From Bacteroidales bacterium (lineage in GTDB: Bacteria > Bacteroidota > Bacteroidia > Bacteroidales > UBA3824), in the NCBI GenBank assembly GCA_016293845.1, contig JAEDDH010000001.1, positions 323,441 through 387,440 on the forward strand: 64,000 nucleotides of DNA, given 5' to 3'. The notes beneath the pieces were generated by a model. It ran no database searches and had not been told where the DNA came from. It saw only the letters and a list, made by a program, of their open reading frames with translations. Position numbers and translations under genes: made by a program. Each line of letters begins with the position of its first letter. Within the stretch, counting starts at the first letter, position 1. This document shows positions 27,546 to 36,102 of the stretch, one piece after another.

Positions 27546-28367
27546 TTAGTTAATGTCGATATATCTTCCGTAAACCCAACCTTCGATAGTGGTGCGTATC
27601 TTGTACCAACCGTTCTGCTCGTCAACAATACTAACGAGAGTACCTTTTGAAAGGGGTTTGGCAACAAGTGCGCCATCAGATTGTGGTGTATTTCTAATAT
27701 TCAATGTATTAGCCATTACGCGACCAGTGTCGGGCATTTCTGCGCCACCGTCGTTGCGTCGATCGGAACCGAGCAACTGTTCACGCAATTTATCGAGCGG
27801 GAAAGCAGGTCCCGGATCAGTTTTACGCGAGGGAGCAATCTCTTCGTGACCAAGAATTTGTTTGATGTTGGGATAAGCCTCGATAAGTTCGGCGCACAAC
27901 TGACGTACGGTTTCGATTTGCTCGGCAGTATACACATGCCAATATTTTGCAGTGTTTTGATTGCGGTGAATAGCCTCCACAACATCGCTGGGATTGTATG
28001 CCGAACCGTACCATGAGCGGTAAACGTTACCACTTTTGGTGAGCGGACCTGAGTTGACAATTTCAATGCCGATTGAATATTTGTTGTATCCTGAACGTCC
28101 GCCGTATGAACTCTCGCCTGCGTGCCAAGCAATCTCGTTGAATGGAATCAACTGAGTAATGCTTCCATCGCGGTCGATAAGCACGTGAGCCGACGCTTTA
28201 ACTTTCGGATTTACAAGCGTATTGAGCGACGACTGATATGGTCCCGCTGTATAGTGGATAACAATGGTGTCGGGATAGCCACGTTCAAATTCGCCACTTG
28301 TTTTGGTGCATTTCACCATTTTCCTGACGTTGTCACCACTTACTAAATAATCCTCTATTCTTAACAT
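27546..28367 (-). CDS. N-acetylmuramoyl-L-alanine amidase with SH3 domain, no signal peptide
   Basis: 273 residues. Amidase_2 (PGRP-like) zinc amidase domain at about 28-190: first zinc His in IVIHYTAGPY, WHAGESSYGGR, SIGIEIVN, and the LGHEEIAPSRKTDPGPAF motif with the second His and the catalytic region. After a linker, residues 205-273 form a bacterial SH3 domain (ANTLNIRNTP, GWYKIRTTIEGWVYGRYI) that binds cell wall. No signal peptide, as in phage endolysins that need a holin. First gene of a four-gene unit with its own promoter. Confidence 0.9.
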   Translation of the reverse strand: MLRIEDYLVSGDNVRKMVKCTKTSGEFERGYPDTIVIHYTAGPYQSSLNTLVNPKVKASAHVLIDRDGSITQLIPFNEIAWHAGESSYGGRSGYNKYSIGIEIVNSGPLTKSGNVYRSWYGSAYNPSDVVEAIHRNQNTAKYWHVYTAEQIETVRQLCAELIEAYPNIKQILGHEEIAPSRKTDPGPAFPLDKLREQLLGSDRRNDGGAEMPDTGRVMANTLNIRNTPQSDGALVAKPLSKGTLVSIVDEQNGWYKIRTTIEGWVYGRYIDIN

Positions 28368-28399
28368 ACTTTCGGATTTAGATGTTTATATTTTTTCGG

Positions 28400-28430
28400 T
28401 AAAAATACGCATTTTTTATTATAATTACAA
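28400..28430 (-). promoter_or_regulatory. Promoter of the lysis-like module
   Basis: Minus-strand TTG (28428-28430), 20-base spacer, TATTTTTA (28400-28407), 33 bases before the amidase start. The last base of the -7 box deviates from G. Confidence 0.45.
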
Positions 28431-28439
28431 CTTTTTTGT

Positions 28440-29315
28440 CTATTTTTTGAAACTTTCTGTAAGATTTGTTCCAACTAAGAACTGAGATATTACGTTCGGA
28501 GGACCTTCATATCCGCAGTTTTCGGTTTTAACCATCACAGCCACACGATTTTCAAAAGGACTTATTAACACACCTTGTATTATTTTTCCCACACAAAGGT
28601 TGTATTCTTTCTCGGTGTAGTTGTAAATCTGTTTTTCTCCAAGTTCGGGCGATTTGAGGCTGATTTGAGTGTTTTTTACAACTTCAAAACCAAAATCGCT
28701 GTTGGTTTCCATATCGTTTTCGATAACAACTTTGAATTTTTTGTCGTTTTTTGAAAACTCAGTGCCTTCGAGCGTGAAGTTTTTCTGCTGAATGATACCG
28801 TATTTGTTGAGTTTTTCGCTAAAAACAGTTTCATAATCTTTCCACATCTGCTTTACGCTTCCGGTTTCCACCTCCTCGTCTGGGTCAAGTTCCCATTCAT
28901 ACACAATCTTGTCGCTTATCATATTCTGAATGCGGAACTTAAAGAAATACAGACCTGCTGCTTCGTCGGCTGGCTCGATAATGTAGGCGAAATGTCCGTC
29001 TTTGCTCCATCCAATTGGGTAGAATTTATCAAAGAGATATTCATCGCTTTGAGGACAATATCTTAGTTCGGACGGCACAAAATAACGTTCCTTTACATCT
29101 TCGATCGGTACAGGATCCTGATTTTGGTCTAAGTTTTGTTCTTGATGTTGTTCGGTAATTTGCTCCGACTGCTTAATTTGAACAGAATCGCTGTTGGCAG
29201 TTTGAGTATTTTCGGCATTGTCAGACGGCTTCTTGCTGTCCGAACCGTTGCAAGAAGCCAAGGCAAACGCCGTTAACACTATGCTTAAAAGTCTAATTGT
29301 CAAATATTTGTTCAT
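28440..29315 (-). CDS. Lipoprotein of unknown function
   Basis: 291 residues. Lipoprotein signal peptide with lipobox LASC at residues 19-22, followed by a Ser/Asn/Asp-rich linker and a Gln/Glu stretch (to about 70). The mature domain, from about 75, has no recognised family. It contains an SELRYCPQSDEYLFDKFYPI segment and mixed beta structure. Expected on the periplasmic or outer membrane face. TACATTTA at 29354-29361 is a possible -7 element. Confidence 0.7.
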   Translation of the reverse strand: MNKYLTIRLLSIVLTAFALASCNGSDSKKPSDNAENTQTANSDSVQIKQSEQITEQHQEQNLDQNQDPVPIEDVKERYFVPSELRYCPQSDEYLFDKFYPIGWSKDGHFAYIIEPADEAAGLYFFKFRIQNMISDKIVYEWELDPDEEVETGSVKQMWKDYETVFSEKLNKYGIIQQKNFTLEGTEFSKNDKKFKVVIENDMETNSDFGFEVVKNTQISLKSPELGEKQIYNYTEKEYNLCVGKIIQGVLISPFENRVAVMVKTENCGYEGPPNVISQFLVGTNLTESFKK

Positions 29316-29353
29316 CGTAATTAAATAGGTTTGTTTTCTATTTTTAGCAGTTA

Positions 29354-29361
29354 TAAATGTA
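29354..29361 (-). promoter_or_regulatory. -7 element of the lipoprotein gene
   Basis: Minus-strand TACATTTA, 39 bases upstream of the start codon; last base deviates from consensus. Confidence 0.35.
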
Positions 29362-29534
29362 AGGCTTTTTTTTTACATAGAAACCCTTTTGGTGTTTTTT
29401 TTTTAGTTTTAATGTATTTTTTTTGCACAATAGATACAACAAACTAAAATTCAACCATTTATCTATATATTATTTTTTATAAATAAAAATAGTAATTTTT
29501 TAAAAAAAAAGTTTTTTTTTTAAAAAAAGGGTTT

Positions 29535-29542
29535 TAACTTTG
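29535..29542 (+). promoter_or_regulatory. -7 element of tRNA-Pro
   Basis: TAACTTTG followed by CACCGCAAAAC. The stretch TTTGCACCGCAAA is an inverted repeat and is the same as at the tRNA-Asp promoter. The upstream region is a long A/T tract without a clear TTTG. Confidence 0.65.
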
Positions 29543-29568
29543 CACCGCAAAACCGAAAGGTAGGCACT

Positions 29569-29644
29569 CGGGGTGTAGCGCAGTTGGTAGCGTACAACGT
29601 TCGGGACGTTGGGGTCGCCAGTTCGAGTCTGGCCACTCCGACCA
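29569..29644 (+). tRNA. tRNA-Pro (anticodon CGG)
   Basis: Complete cloverleaf: acceptor CGGGGTG with CACTCCG (one G-T pair), D stem GCGC/GCGT, anticodon stem CAACG/CGTTG with loop TTCGGGA (anticodon CGG), T arm GCCAG-TTCGAGT-CTGGC, and encoded ACCA end. Reads proline codon CCG. Confidence 0.95.
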
Positions 29645-29650
29645 AGTGCA

Positions 29651-29685
29651 AAAAGACCGCTCTATTTTTGGGCGGTCTTTTTTTG
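29651..29685 (+). terminator. Terminator after tRNA-Pro
   Basis: AAAGACCGC/GCGGTCTTT stem around a T-rich loop, followed by TTTTTG. Confidence 0.85.
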
Positions 29686-29764
29686 TGTTTATACTAAAAT
29701 AAATACTATATAAATAAGGTGTAGAAGATGTTTCTTCTCTCCTATTCTGACGCTTGGTTGCTAA

Positions 29765-29940
29765 CTAATTAATTTCATTATTGTTAACTTCGTCAAATGT
29801 CGGAGCAATAATAGTGTTGCCGTTTTTATCGATAATGCCCCATTTCCTATATTGTTCCACAAAGATTATATTATTAACGATGTTAATGCTGCTGTACTGG
29901 GCTGGAATCACTATTTTGCCAGTTTCATTCGCGTCATTTG
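29765..29940 (-). pseudogene. 3' remnant of a WG-repeat protein
   Basis: The minus strand reads ETGKIVIPAQYSSINIV, then a KWGIIDKNGNTIIAPTFDEV segment and a stop (29765-29767). This is the repeat of WG (KWG) beta-repeat proteins, here only about 55 residues with no start. It meets an unrelated remnant on the plus strand at about 29938, so the rest was lost by deletion or rearrangement. Confidence 0.6.
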
Positions 29941-30177
29941 GGTCGCGGCGGAAGGAAATTCCTCAATCTGTATTCAGGATACAATATCTGCTATTTAATG
30001 TACTCGGGCAAAAAAAGTTCGCTTAAAAATTTGTACGTAAGTCCTGCCATTGGCATAGAATTGTTTAAAAACAATTTTATGCTTATCGACACCAAAACGA
30101 CTTATATGCTTCCATTCACCGACATCTTATATTTACGAGGTTTTCAGTTTGCGGCGGCGGTTAATTTTGTGTTTTAA
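29938..30177 (+). pseudogene. 3' remnant of an outer-membrane beta-barrel protein
   Basis: About 79 codons ending in a typical barrel C-terminus: alternating strands (KNLYVSPAIGIELFKN, FMLIDTKTTYMLPF, FQFAAAVNFVF) and a final Phe. There is no signal peptide, ribosome site or proper start; the first residues come from the junction with the WG-repeat remnant. Best read as a truncated gene. Confidence 0.55.
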
Positions 30178-30206
30178 GGAGTGCAAACGTATTTCGCCCC
30201 TATGTT

Positions 30207-31106
30207 TTATATCAATCCCGCCATATATATCGGCAGCATAATTGTTTCTTGGTCGCGGCGTAAATCTTTGGTATATACAAGATAACGGTTGCCAATGCGC
30301 GACGAAAACTTGCGGCAAAACTCATCGAGCGATTTGTGGGTGTTGTAACCTTCGGATTTTACTTCTATCGGACACAACTTAAAGCCGCGTGACAATAGGA
30401 AATCCACCTCGTATTTATGCCTATTCTCGTCGGGAAAGGTATAGTAAAATAATCGGTTGCTCGATGCCACAAACATCTGAGCTGCCATATTTTCATAGAC
30501 GTAACCCAAATTTACCGAAAGACTGTCGTTTAGGAGTTTTTGATAAATGACGTTTTCGGTAAAATCCTTGTCCCAAAAAGCCAAAGTTACAAACAGTCCT
30601 GTGTCGGCAATATACATTTTATAAGCGGAACGGTTGGCTGAAAGGTCAAGCCCCACATTAGGGTCGTTGACGTGATAACATACGTTTACAGTCTTGCTAT
30701 CGTTCATCATAAAAATCAGATTGTCAATTTGTTCAGCCCTCGTTTTGTCTATGCTTGCCGACGGTACGAATCTGTTATAATTACTTGCCAACTGTGACGG
30801 TATTGACATAAACATTGTCATTGCCTTGCCGGTTTTGTCAATCTTCTGAAAATCATTTCTATACAGGCGTATAATTGTTCTTTTTACGTTGTCAACTGCC
30901 GAAAGATCTTTGGTGTCGATGTATTTGCTAACGGCCTGAGGCATACCACCAACAAGCATAGACAACCAAAATCGCGCATAAGTTTGCGGTTGACAGCATC
31001 GCCAAAGCCACGTTTATTTTGCCAAGCCTCTCGCAGCAAATCCATAGTCTTGCTTCCATTGAAGCATTTTTTGATATGCCTTGCGTTTAAAGATGTGCCC
31101 TTCCAT
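30207..31106 (-). pseudogene. AAA ATPase/DUF4143 protein broken by internal deletion and frameshift
   Basis: The start at 31106 encodes MEGHIFKRKAYQKMLQWKQD, the usual beginning of DUF4143 ATPases. The Walker A and B region that should follow is missing; the frame jumps to a later part (REAWQNKRGFGDAVNRKLMRDF), then a one-base loss near 30972 shifts into the long frame from LSMLVGGMPQAVSKY to the C-terminal nuclease-like DUF4143 part (YEVDFLLSRGFKLCPIEVKS). Intact members have about 400 residues; roughly 170-200 are lost here. TATATTTG at 31129-31136 is the surviving -7 element. Confidence 0.8.
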
Positions 31107-31171
31107 TTTTACTAACATTAATTTGCTGCAAATATAGTATAAAACACTGATTTATACAAATAAATTTTCAT

Positions 31172-31235
31172 AAATGTTCCGTCAGCGCAAATTTCAAAAC
31201 GTCCAAATGTTCCCTCCGCACAAATTTCGGAAGCG
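31172..31235. repeat. Imperfect tandem repeat, 33-base period
   Basis: Two copies, 31172-31202 and 31205-31235, share AAATGTTCC and CAAATTTC at the same spacing, with scattered differences elsewhere. They lie between the ATPase remnant and metH and run into the metH-end hairpin. No coding frame is evident. Confidence 0.55.
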
Positions 31236-31252
31236 TAAACCAGTTACGCTCC
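31229..31252. repeat. REP-like hairpin over the metH stop codon
   Basis: AGCGTAA (31232-31238) and TTACGCT (31244-31250) form a perfect 7-bp stem with a 5-base loop; GG/CC pairs flank it. The metH stop (31244-31246) lies inside the right arm. On the minus strand it starts GTAGGAGCGTAAC, similar in style to the repeat at the yggS end. No U-run follows, so it is not a standard terminator. Confidence 0.45.
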
Positions 31253-34200
31253 TACATTGATATACCTCGCCTCCTTATTCGCAAAATAGAATCCACAAAC
31301 CGACGACATCGGAACCATCATTGTGCTTTCGGTGAGTTCAATTCCTGTGGTAGCGGTGGCATCTAACAATTTGAAAACCTGCACTTTCTGTTGGTGATTG
31401 GGTGATGACGGATAGCCGATGGCGGGACGGATGCCGGTGTAATGGCCTTTGATGAGTTCGTCGGGCGTGAGGCTCTCGTCGGGGGCGTATCCCCAATAGC
31501 GGGTGCGGACTTCGCGGTGAAGGTATTCCGAAAGGGCTTCTACAAGGCGGTCGGTTAGTAGTTTTTTCATAATCGCCTTATAATCATCGTCTTTGGAGGT
31601 ATCGAGACCAATGCCAGTGGTGGCGGCAAACATTCCGAGATAGTCTTTTTCGGGCGAAATGAAGTCCGTCAATGAGTAACAGAAACCATCGTCGCTGGGC
31701 TTTTTCTGCCGTGGAAATTCAAAAGTTTCTATACAGTTTTGGCGGGTTTCGTCGGAATATAGTTTTACAAAATTGCCTTCGCTTTTGGCTGCAAATATCT
31801 GTAACACAGCGTTTGCCGTGGTGAGTTTTTGGTCGATAATTTCTTGAAGAATGCGGCGGCCGTCTACCATAGTGGTTTCGGCTTCGGGAGTGTTCTCCTT
31901 GATTTTCCACGCTATCAAAAACATCTTCCAATTGATGTACGGAACAAGAAGATTAAGGTCTATATTGTTGAGTACCAAGCGGTCGAGCGTTTTGGGCGTA
32001 ACGATATTGTCGAACTTCAATTTTGGCAAATTGGCGTTATTGGCGGACTCTGCAACAGGCTGAGCGGCAGAATATTCGGCGTTTTGACGTTGCAATTCTG
32101 CCTGACGTTTTTTTAGTTTGTCTAAAAACTCCTGATTTTTGGTAATCAAAGCCGTTGCCACGTAAGCGTTTTGCGAAGCGTCTTTTACGTAACACACAGG
32201 TCCTGAATAGTTTGGAGCAATACGGACAGCGGTGTGAAGTTCAGATGTGGTTGCGCCGCCAATCATCACGGGAATCCGCAATCCCGCCTTCTCCATTGCC
32301 TTAACAACGTTTATCATCTCGTCCAAAGATGGAGTAATAAGACCTGAAAGTCCCACAGCATCAGCCTTTTGCGCAATGGCTACTTCAACGATTTTTTCGG
32401 TGGGAACCATCACGCCAAGGTCGATAACCTCAAAATTGTTGCAAGCCATCACCACGCAGACGATGTTTTTGCCAATGTCGTGAACATCGCCTTTTACGGT
32501 TGCCATAATTATCTTGCCCGACGACGCAGTCGCAGACTGTTTTGATTCTATCACTGGTTTAAGAATATCGACGGCTTGTTTCATAACTCGCGCTGTCTTA
32601 ACCACTTGCGGCAAAAACATCTTGCCTGCGCCAAACAATTCGCCCACGATGTTCATACCGTTCATCAACGGTTTTTCGATGATTTCAACGGGGTTTGGAT
32701 ATTTTTGCAACGCCTCCTCAATATCAATAGGCAGAAACTCCGAAATGCCTTTTTGTAAAGCATACTGCAACCGCTCCTCGACGCTGAGATGTCGCCATTC
32801 GATGTCTTTTTCAACCTTTTTGCCGGTCGCCTTCGCCTTTGCAATTCCGGCGTATTCCACAAGCCGCTCGCCCGCCTCAGGGTCTTTGTTGAGCACCACG
32901 TCCTCCACTTTTGGGCGCAGTTCGGGGTCGATGTCCTCGTATTTAATCATTGCGGCGGGGTTGACGATGCCCATATCCATTCCCTCCGCCACGGCGTAAT
33001 GCAAAAACACCGAATGCATAGCCTCTCGCACAGGGTTATTACCTCTAAATGAGAAAGATAGGTTGCTGATACCGCCGCTAATTTTGGCGTATGGAAGGTT
33101 GGCTTTGATCCACGTAACGGTTTTGATGAAATCCACGGCGTAATTGTCGTGGTCGCTGATTCCCGTTGCAATTGCCAAAACGTTGGGGTCGAAAATTATA
33201 TCTTCGGGATTAAAATTGAGCCTCTCTGTCAGCAACTTATATGCACGGCTGCAAATTTCGATGCGGCGTTCAAAGGTGTCGGCCTGACCCTTTTCGTCGA
33301 ATGCCATCACCACCGTTGCCGCGCCAAATTTTTGGATTGTGCGGGCGTGGTCGAGGAATTTTTCTTCACCCTCTTTCAAAGAAATTGAGTTGACTATCGC
33401 CTTATCTTGCAAGCATTTGAGACCTGCAACAATAACATCCCATTTGCTCGAATCTATCATCACGGGTTTGATGGCAACGTCGGGTTCTGATTTCAAAAGA
33501 TTTAAGAAAGTTACCATTTCGGCTTTGGCGTCGAGCATTGCGTCGTCCATATTAACGTCAATAATATCAGCGCCTTCCTCCACTTCTTTGCGGGCAATTT
33601 CGAGAGCCTCGTTGTAATTTTTTTCGTTGATAAGGCGGAGAAATTTTCGCGAACCTGCCACATTGCAACGCTCGCCAACATTAAAGAATGGCTTTTCTTT
33701 TTTGCTGACAATCAACGGATTGAGACCCGACAAACGCATTTCGTGAGGATTATCAGGCACTCGGTGTGGTTTGGCGTTTGCAAGAATCTCTGCCATTTTG
33801 GCGCAATGCTCAGGAGTGGTACCGCAACAGCCGCCGATAATGTTTACAAGACCCTCGTCGAGATATTCCTGAATCTGTTCTTGCATCATTTCGGGCGTTT
33901 GGTCGTACTGTCCAAATTGGTTGGGAAGTCCGGCATTTGGGTGCGCCGAAATTCTGAAAACAGATCTTTCGCCGAGGATTTTCAAATATGGTTTCAAATC
34001 GCGTGCGCCAAACGAACAGTTCAAGCCGATGGTGAGCAATTCCACGTGCGACACCGAATACAACAACGCCTCTACTGTTTGACCAGCAAGCGTTCTGCCC
34101 GATTTGTCGGCGATAGTGGCTGAAACCATTATGGGAAATTTGTCGATGTTGCGCTTTTCAAGTTCTTGATTGATAGCGTACAACGCCGCCTTTAAGTTGA

Positions 34201-34753
34201 TTGTGTCGAAACACGTTTCTACCAAAAATATATCCACACCGCCGTCCAAAAGTCCTCTAACTTGCTCAGTATAAGCCGCTACCATATCGTCGAAAGTTAC
34301 CTCGCGGAAACTGGGATTGTTGACATCGGGACTCATTGAGGCGGTCTTGTTTGTGGGACCCATCGAGCCCGCCACAAAACGCGGTTTCTCGGGCGTGGAA
34401 TACTTGTCGGCGGTTTCACGGGCGTTTTTGGCACCGTTGAAATTTATCTCATAGACATACTTTTGGGTATTGTAATCAGCCTGCGAAATCGACGTGCCGT
34501 TGAAAGTGTTGGTTTCAATAATGTCGCATCCGGCTTCAAGGTATCGTGAATGTATCTCTTTTATTACCTGAGGTTTGGTAATATTGAGAATATCATTGTT
34601 GCCCTTCATTTGTAGCGTTACACCCACGAACTTATCGCCGGTGAAATCCTCTTCCGAAAGGTTGTATTGTTGAATAAGGCTACCCATCGCGCCATCAAGA
34701 AGAAGAACGCGGTGTTCGAGTTGCTGTTTTAATATGGTGTTGCGGTTTTGCAT
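31244..34753 (-). CDS. metH: Cobalamin-dependent methionine synthase
   Basis: 1169 residues, four modules. (1) Homocysteine domain with zinc Cys in GLNCSFGA and GGCCGTTPEH. (2) Methyltetrahydrofolate (pterin-binding) domain from about 355, starting near FFNVGERCNVAGS. (3) Cap and cobalamin domain, with the cobalt-ligating H758 in GDVHDIG and GLSGLITPSL. (4) AdoMet reactivation domain with RPAIGYPSSPNHQQ near the end. It moves the methyl group of methyltetrahydrofolate to homocysteine. No B12 riboswitch can be placed in the short upstream spacer (about 75 bases). Confidence 0.97.
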   Translation of the reverse strand: MQNRNTILKQQLEHRVLLLDGAMGSLIQQYNLSEEDFTGDKFVGVTLQMKGNNDILNITKPQVIKEIHSRYLEAGCDIIETNTFNGTSISQADYNTQKYVYEINFNGAKNARETADKYSTPEKPRFVAGSMGPTNKTASMSPDVNNPSFREVTFDDMVAAYTEQVRGLLDGGVDIFLVETCFDTINLKAALYAINQELEKRNIDKFPIMVSATIADKSGRTLAGQTVEALLYSVSHVELLTIGLNCSFGARDLKPYLKILGERSVFRISAHPNAGLPNQFGQYDQTPEMMQEQIQEYLDEGLVNIIGGCCGTTPEHCAKMAEILANAKPHRVPDNPHEMRLSGLNPLIVSKKEKPFFNVGERCNVAGSRKFLRLINEKNYNEALEIARKEVEEGADIIDVNMDDAMLDAKAEMVTFLNLLKSEPDVAIKPVMIDSSKWDVIVAGLKCLQDKAIVNSISLKEGEEKFLDHARTIQKFGAATVVMAFDEKGQADTFERRIEICSRAYKLLTERLNFNPEDIIFDPNVLAIATGISDHDNYAVDFIKTVTWIKANLPYAKISGGISNLSFSFRGNNPVREAMHSVFLHYAVAEGMDMGIVNPAAMIKYEDIDPELRPKVEDVVLNKDPEAGERLVEYAGIAKAKATGKKVEKDIEWRHLSVEERLQYALQKGISEFLPIDIEEALQKYPNPVEIIEKPLMNGMNIVGELFGAGKMFLPQVVKTARVMKQAVDILKPVIESKQSATASSGKIIMATVKGDVHDIGKNIVCVVMACNNFEVIDLGVMVPTEKIVEVAIAQKADAVGLSGLITPSLDEMINVVKAMEKAGLRIPVMIGGATTSELHTAVRIAPNYSGPVCYVKDASQNAYVATALITKNQEFLDKLKKRQAELQRQNAEYSAAQPVAESANNANLPKLKFDNIVTPKTLDRLVLNNIDLNLLVPYINWKMFLIAWKIKENTPEAETTMVDGRRILQEIIDQKLTTANAVLQIFAAKSEGNFVKLYSDETRQNCIETFEFPRQKKPSDDGFCYSLTDFISPEKDYLGMFAATTGIGLDTSKDDDYKAIMKKLLTDRLVEALSEYLHREVRTRYWGYAPDESLTPDELIKGHYTGIRPAIGYPSSPNHQQKVQVFKLLDATATTGIELTESTMMVPMSSVCGFYFANKEARYINVGA

Positions 34754-34828
34754 TTGCTTGTTTTTTTTTTAATAAATTGTAAAAACGGTATTATGAACTA
34801 TACGTTATTCCGAAAAACACATTAATAA

Positions 34829-35569
34829 TCAAATCAAACTTCTTGTTCCATTGCAATTGGGATATGCGGAACAACTCCAAAATTCTTTTCCTGAATTAAT
34901 GCCTTTTTTACACATTCGTTTGAGCATTGGTTTGCCGCATTTGGGGCATTGGGGAGCGTTGGTTTGGACACTTTGTTCCGCACGGAATGCAAGCCGCTCT
35001 GCCGTTAATGCCTCGGTAAAGCCGCCTTCTTCGCGGAATGTTTCCAACTGATTGGTTATTTGTTTTTTGAGCATCATTATCAGACGATTGCAAAGTATTA
35101 ATAGACAATTTGCTTCTATAATCGAATCGTTTGAACTTATCCATTGGTCAAATTTGTGTTCCTGACTCAAAATATGAATACAACTCTGATGCTGAACGTC
35201 ATCCTTGTAGTTAGGACGGTCAAGACGGATATAGGCAATTTTTTTGTATGCATCGGATTGTATTGACCATGGTATCTGTTCGTGAGCCATCAGCCAATTA
35301 ATATAATCATTGGCTAACTCGGCTAAACTTGCCCGCGCAACGTCGGTGAGTTTCATTTCGGTTTCTTTCGAGGTGGAATGGCGAGAATTGCCTTCCGCTA
35401 TATTGGCAGGAACTGAACGCGCAGCCTGTGTCATTTGGTCATACTGTCGTCCGCATGGGTCGTTGGTGCGATTGAGATAACGGCGACAAAAATCTTGCGT
35501 GGTCAGTTGTATCACATTTGCCAACACCCACGTATCTAACCAATAATATCCGAAATTTGTTACTTCCAT
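34829..35569 (-). CDS. Four-helix-bundle protein with C-terminal topoisomerase-type zinc ribbon
   Basis: 246 residues. The N-terminal 120 residues are of the 23S-intron-type four-helix bundle, known as the four helix bundle suffix domain (QMTQAARSVPANIAEGNSR is diagnostic). The end is a four-Cys zinc ribbon (CPKCGKPMLKRMCKKG ... SCSAYPNCNG) like the DNA-binding fingers of topoisomerase I. Function is unknown; nucleic-acid binding is likely from the ribbon. Not linked to an rRNA intervening sequence here. TACTTTTA at 35593-35600 is a possible -7 element. Confidence 0.82.
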   Translation of the reverse strand: MEVTNFGYYWLDTWVLANVIQLTTQDFCRRYLNRTNDPCGRQYDQMTQAARSVPANIAEGNSRHSTSKETEMKLTDVARASLAELANDYINWLMAHEQIPWSIQSDAYKKIAYIRLDRPNYKDDVQHQSCIHILSQEHKFDQWISSNDSIIEANCLLILCNRLIMMLKKQITNQLETFREEGGFTEALTAERLAFRAEQSVQTNAPQCPKCGKPMLKRMCKKGINSGKEFWSCSAYPNCNGTRSLI

Positions 35570-35607
35570 TTTTGCGCAGTTTTATTTGGCTGTAAAAGTA
35601 GTTTTTT

Positions 35608-35973
35608 TTAAGGAAATGACAAAATATCTTTCATCCCCTCCCGCTCCTTCTTGCTCAATTTCTTCTCCACTTCGTTGTATGAATGGTCAACGAGTTCAAA
35701 AATTAATTTGTCGCTGGCATCGGAGTTGAAGTGGACTTGATTCCAATATTTTTTGTTCCAATGGAATGCGCCTTCGATGGCGGAATATTGTTCGCGGAGG
35801 TCGAGAGCGCGTTCGGGGTCGCATTTCATAGTAGCCATATTGGGGCGACTCATAGAAACTACGGCAAAAATCTTATTGCAGATACGGAAGGTCAGCACAT
35901 CGTCGTCAAAAGGGAAATCCTCTGTAACGTTCGGCTTTGAAATGCAGTATTCGCGAAATTTTTCGATGTTCAT
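35608..35973 (-). CDS. MmcQ/YjbR-family protein
   Basis: 121 residues, a full-length single-domain member of the MmcQ/YjbR family (double-wing fold, proposed DNA binding). Visible marks: the N-terminal ...YCISKPNVTEDFPFDDD, the central MSRPNMATMKCDPERALDLR and the typical WNKKYWNQVHFN segment. Members are often found as lone cytoplasmic genes of unknown role. Own promoter 29 bases upstream. Confidence 0.88.
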   Translation of the reverse strand: MNIEKFREYCISKPNVTEDFPFDDDVLTFRICNKIFAVVSMSRPNMATMKCDPERALDLREQYSAIEGAFHWNKKYWNQVHFNSDASDKLIFELVDHSYNEVEKKLSKKEREGMKDILSFP

Positions 35974-36001
35974 AGTGGGGTGTAGTTTTATTCGTTGAGG
36001 G

Positions 36002-36009
36002 CAAAAGTA
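36002..36009 (-). promoter_or_regulatory. -7 element of the MmcQ/YjbR gene
   Basis: Minus-strand TACTTTTG, 29 bases before the start codon. Confidence 0.45.
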
Positions 36010-36102
36010 AGAAATATTTTTATAGGATTTAAAAAAATCACTATTTGCTTTATTCGCGTTATCAAAAATTTTTGTATTTTTGGGGAATTAAAAAACTACA
36101 CG

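Noticed and set aside
29781..30026. 81-codon plus-strand frame after tRNA-Pro
   Set aside because: The minus strand of the same DNA reads a WG-repeat remnant, which explains it better.
34754..34828. Possible cobalamin riboswitch before metH
   Set aside because: The spacer between metH and the four-helix-bundle gene is only about 75 bases, too short, and no B12-box is visible.
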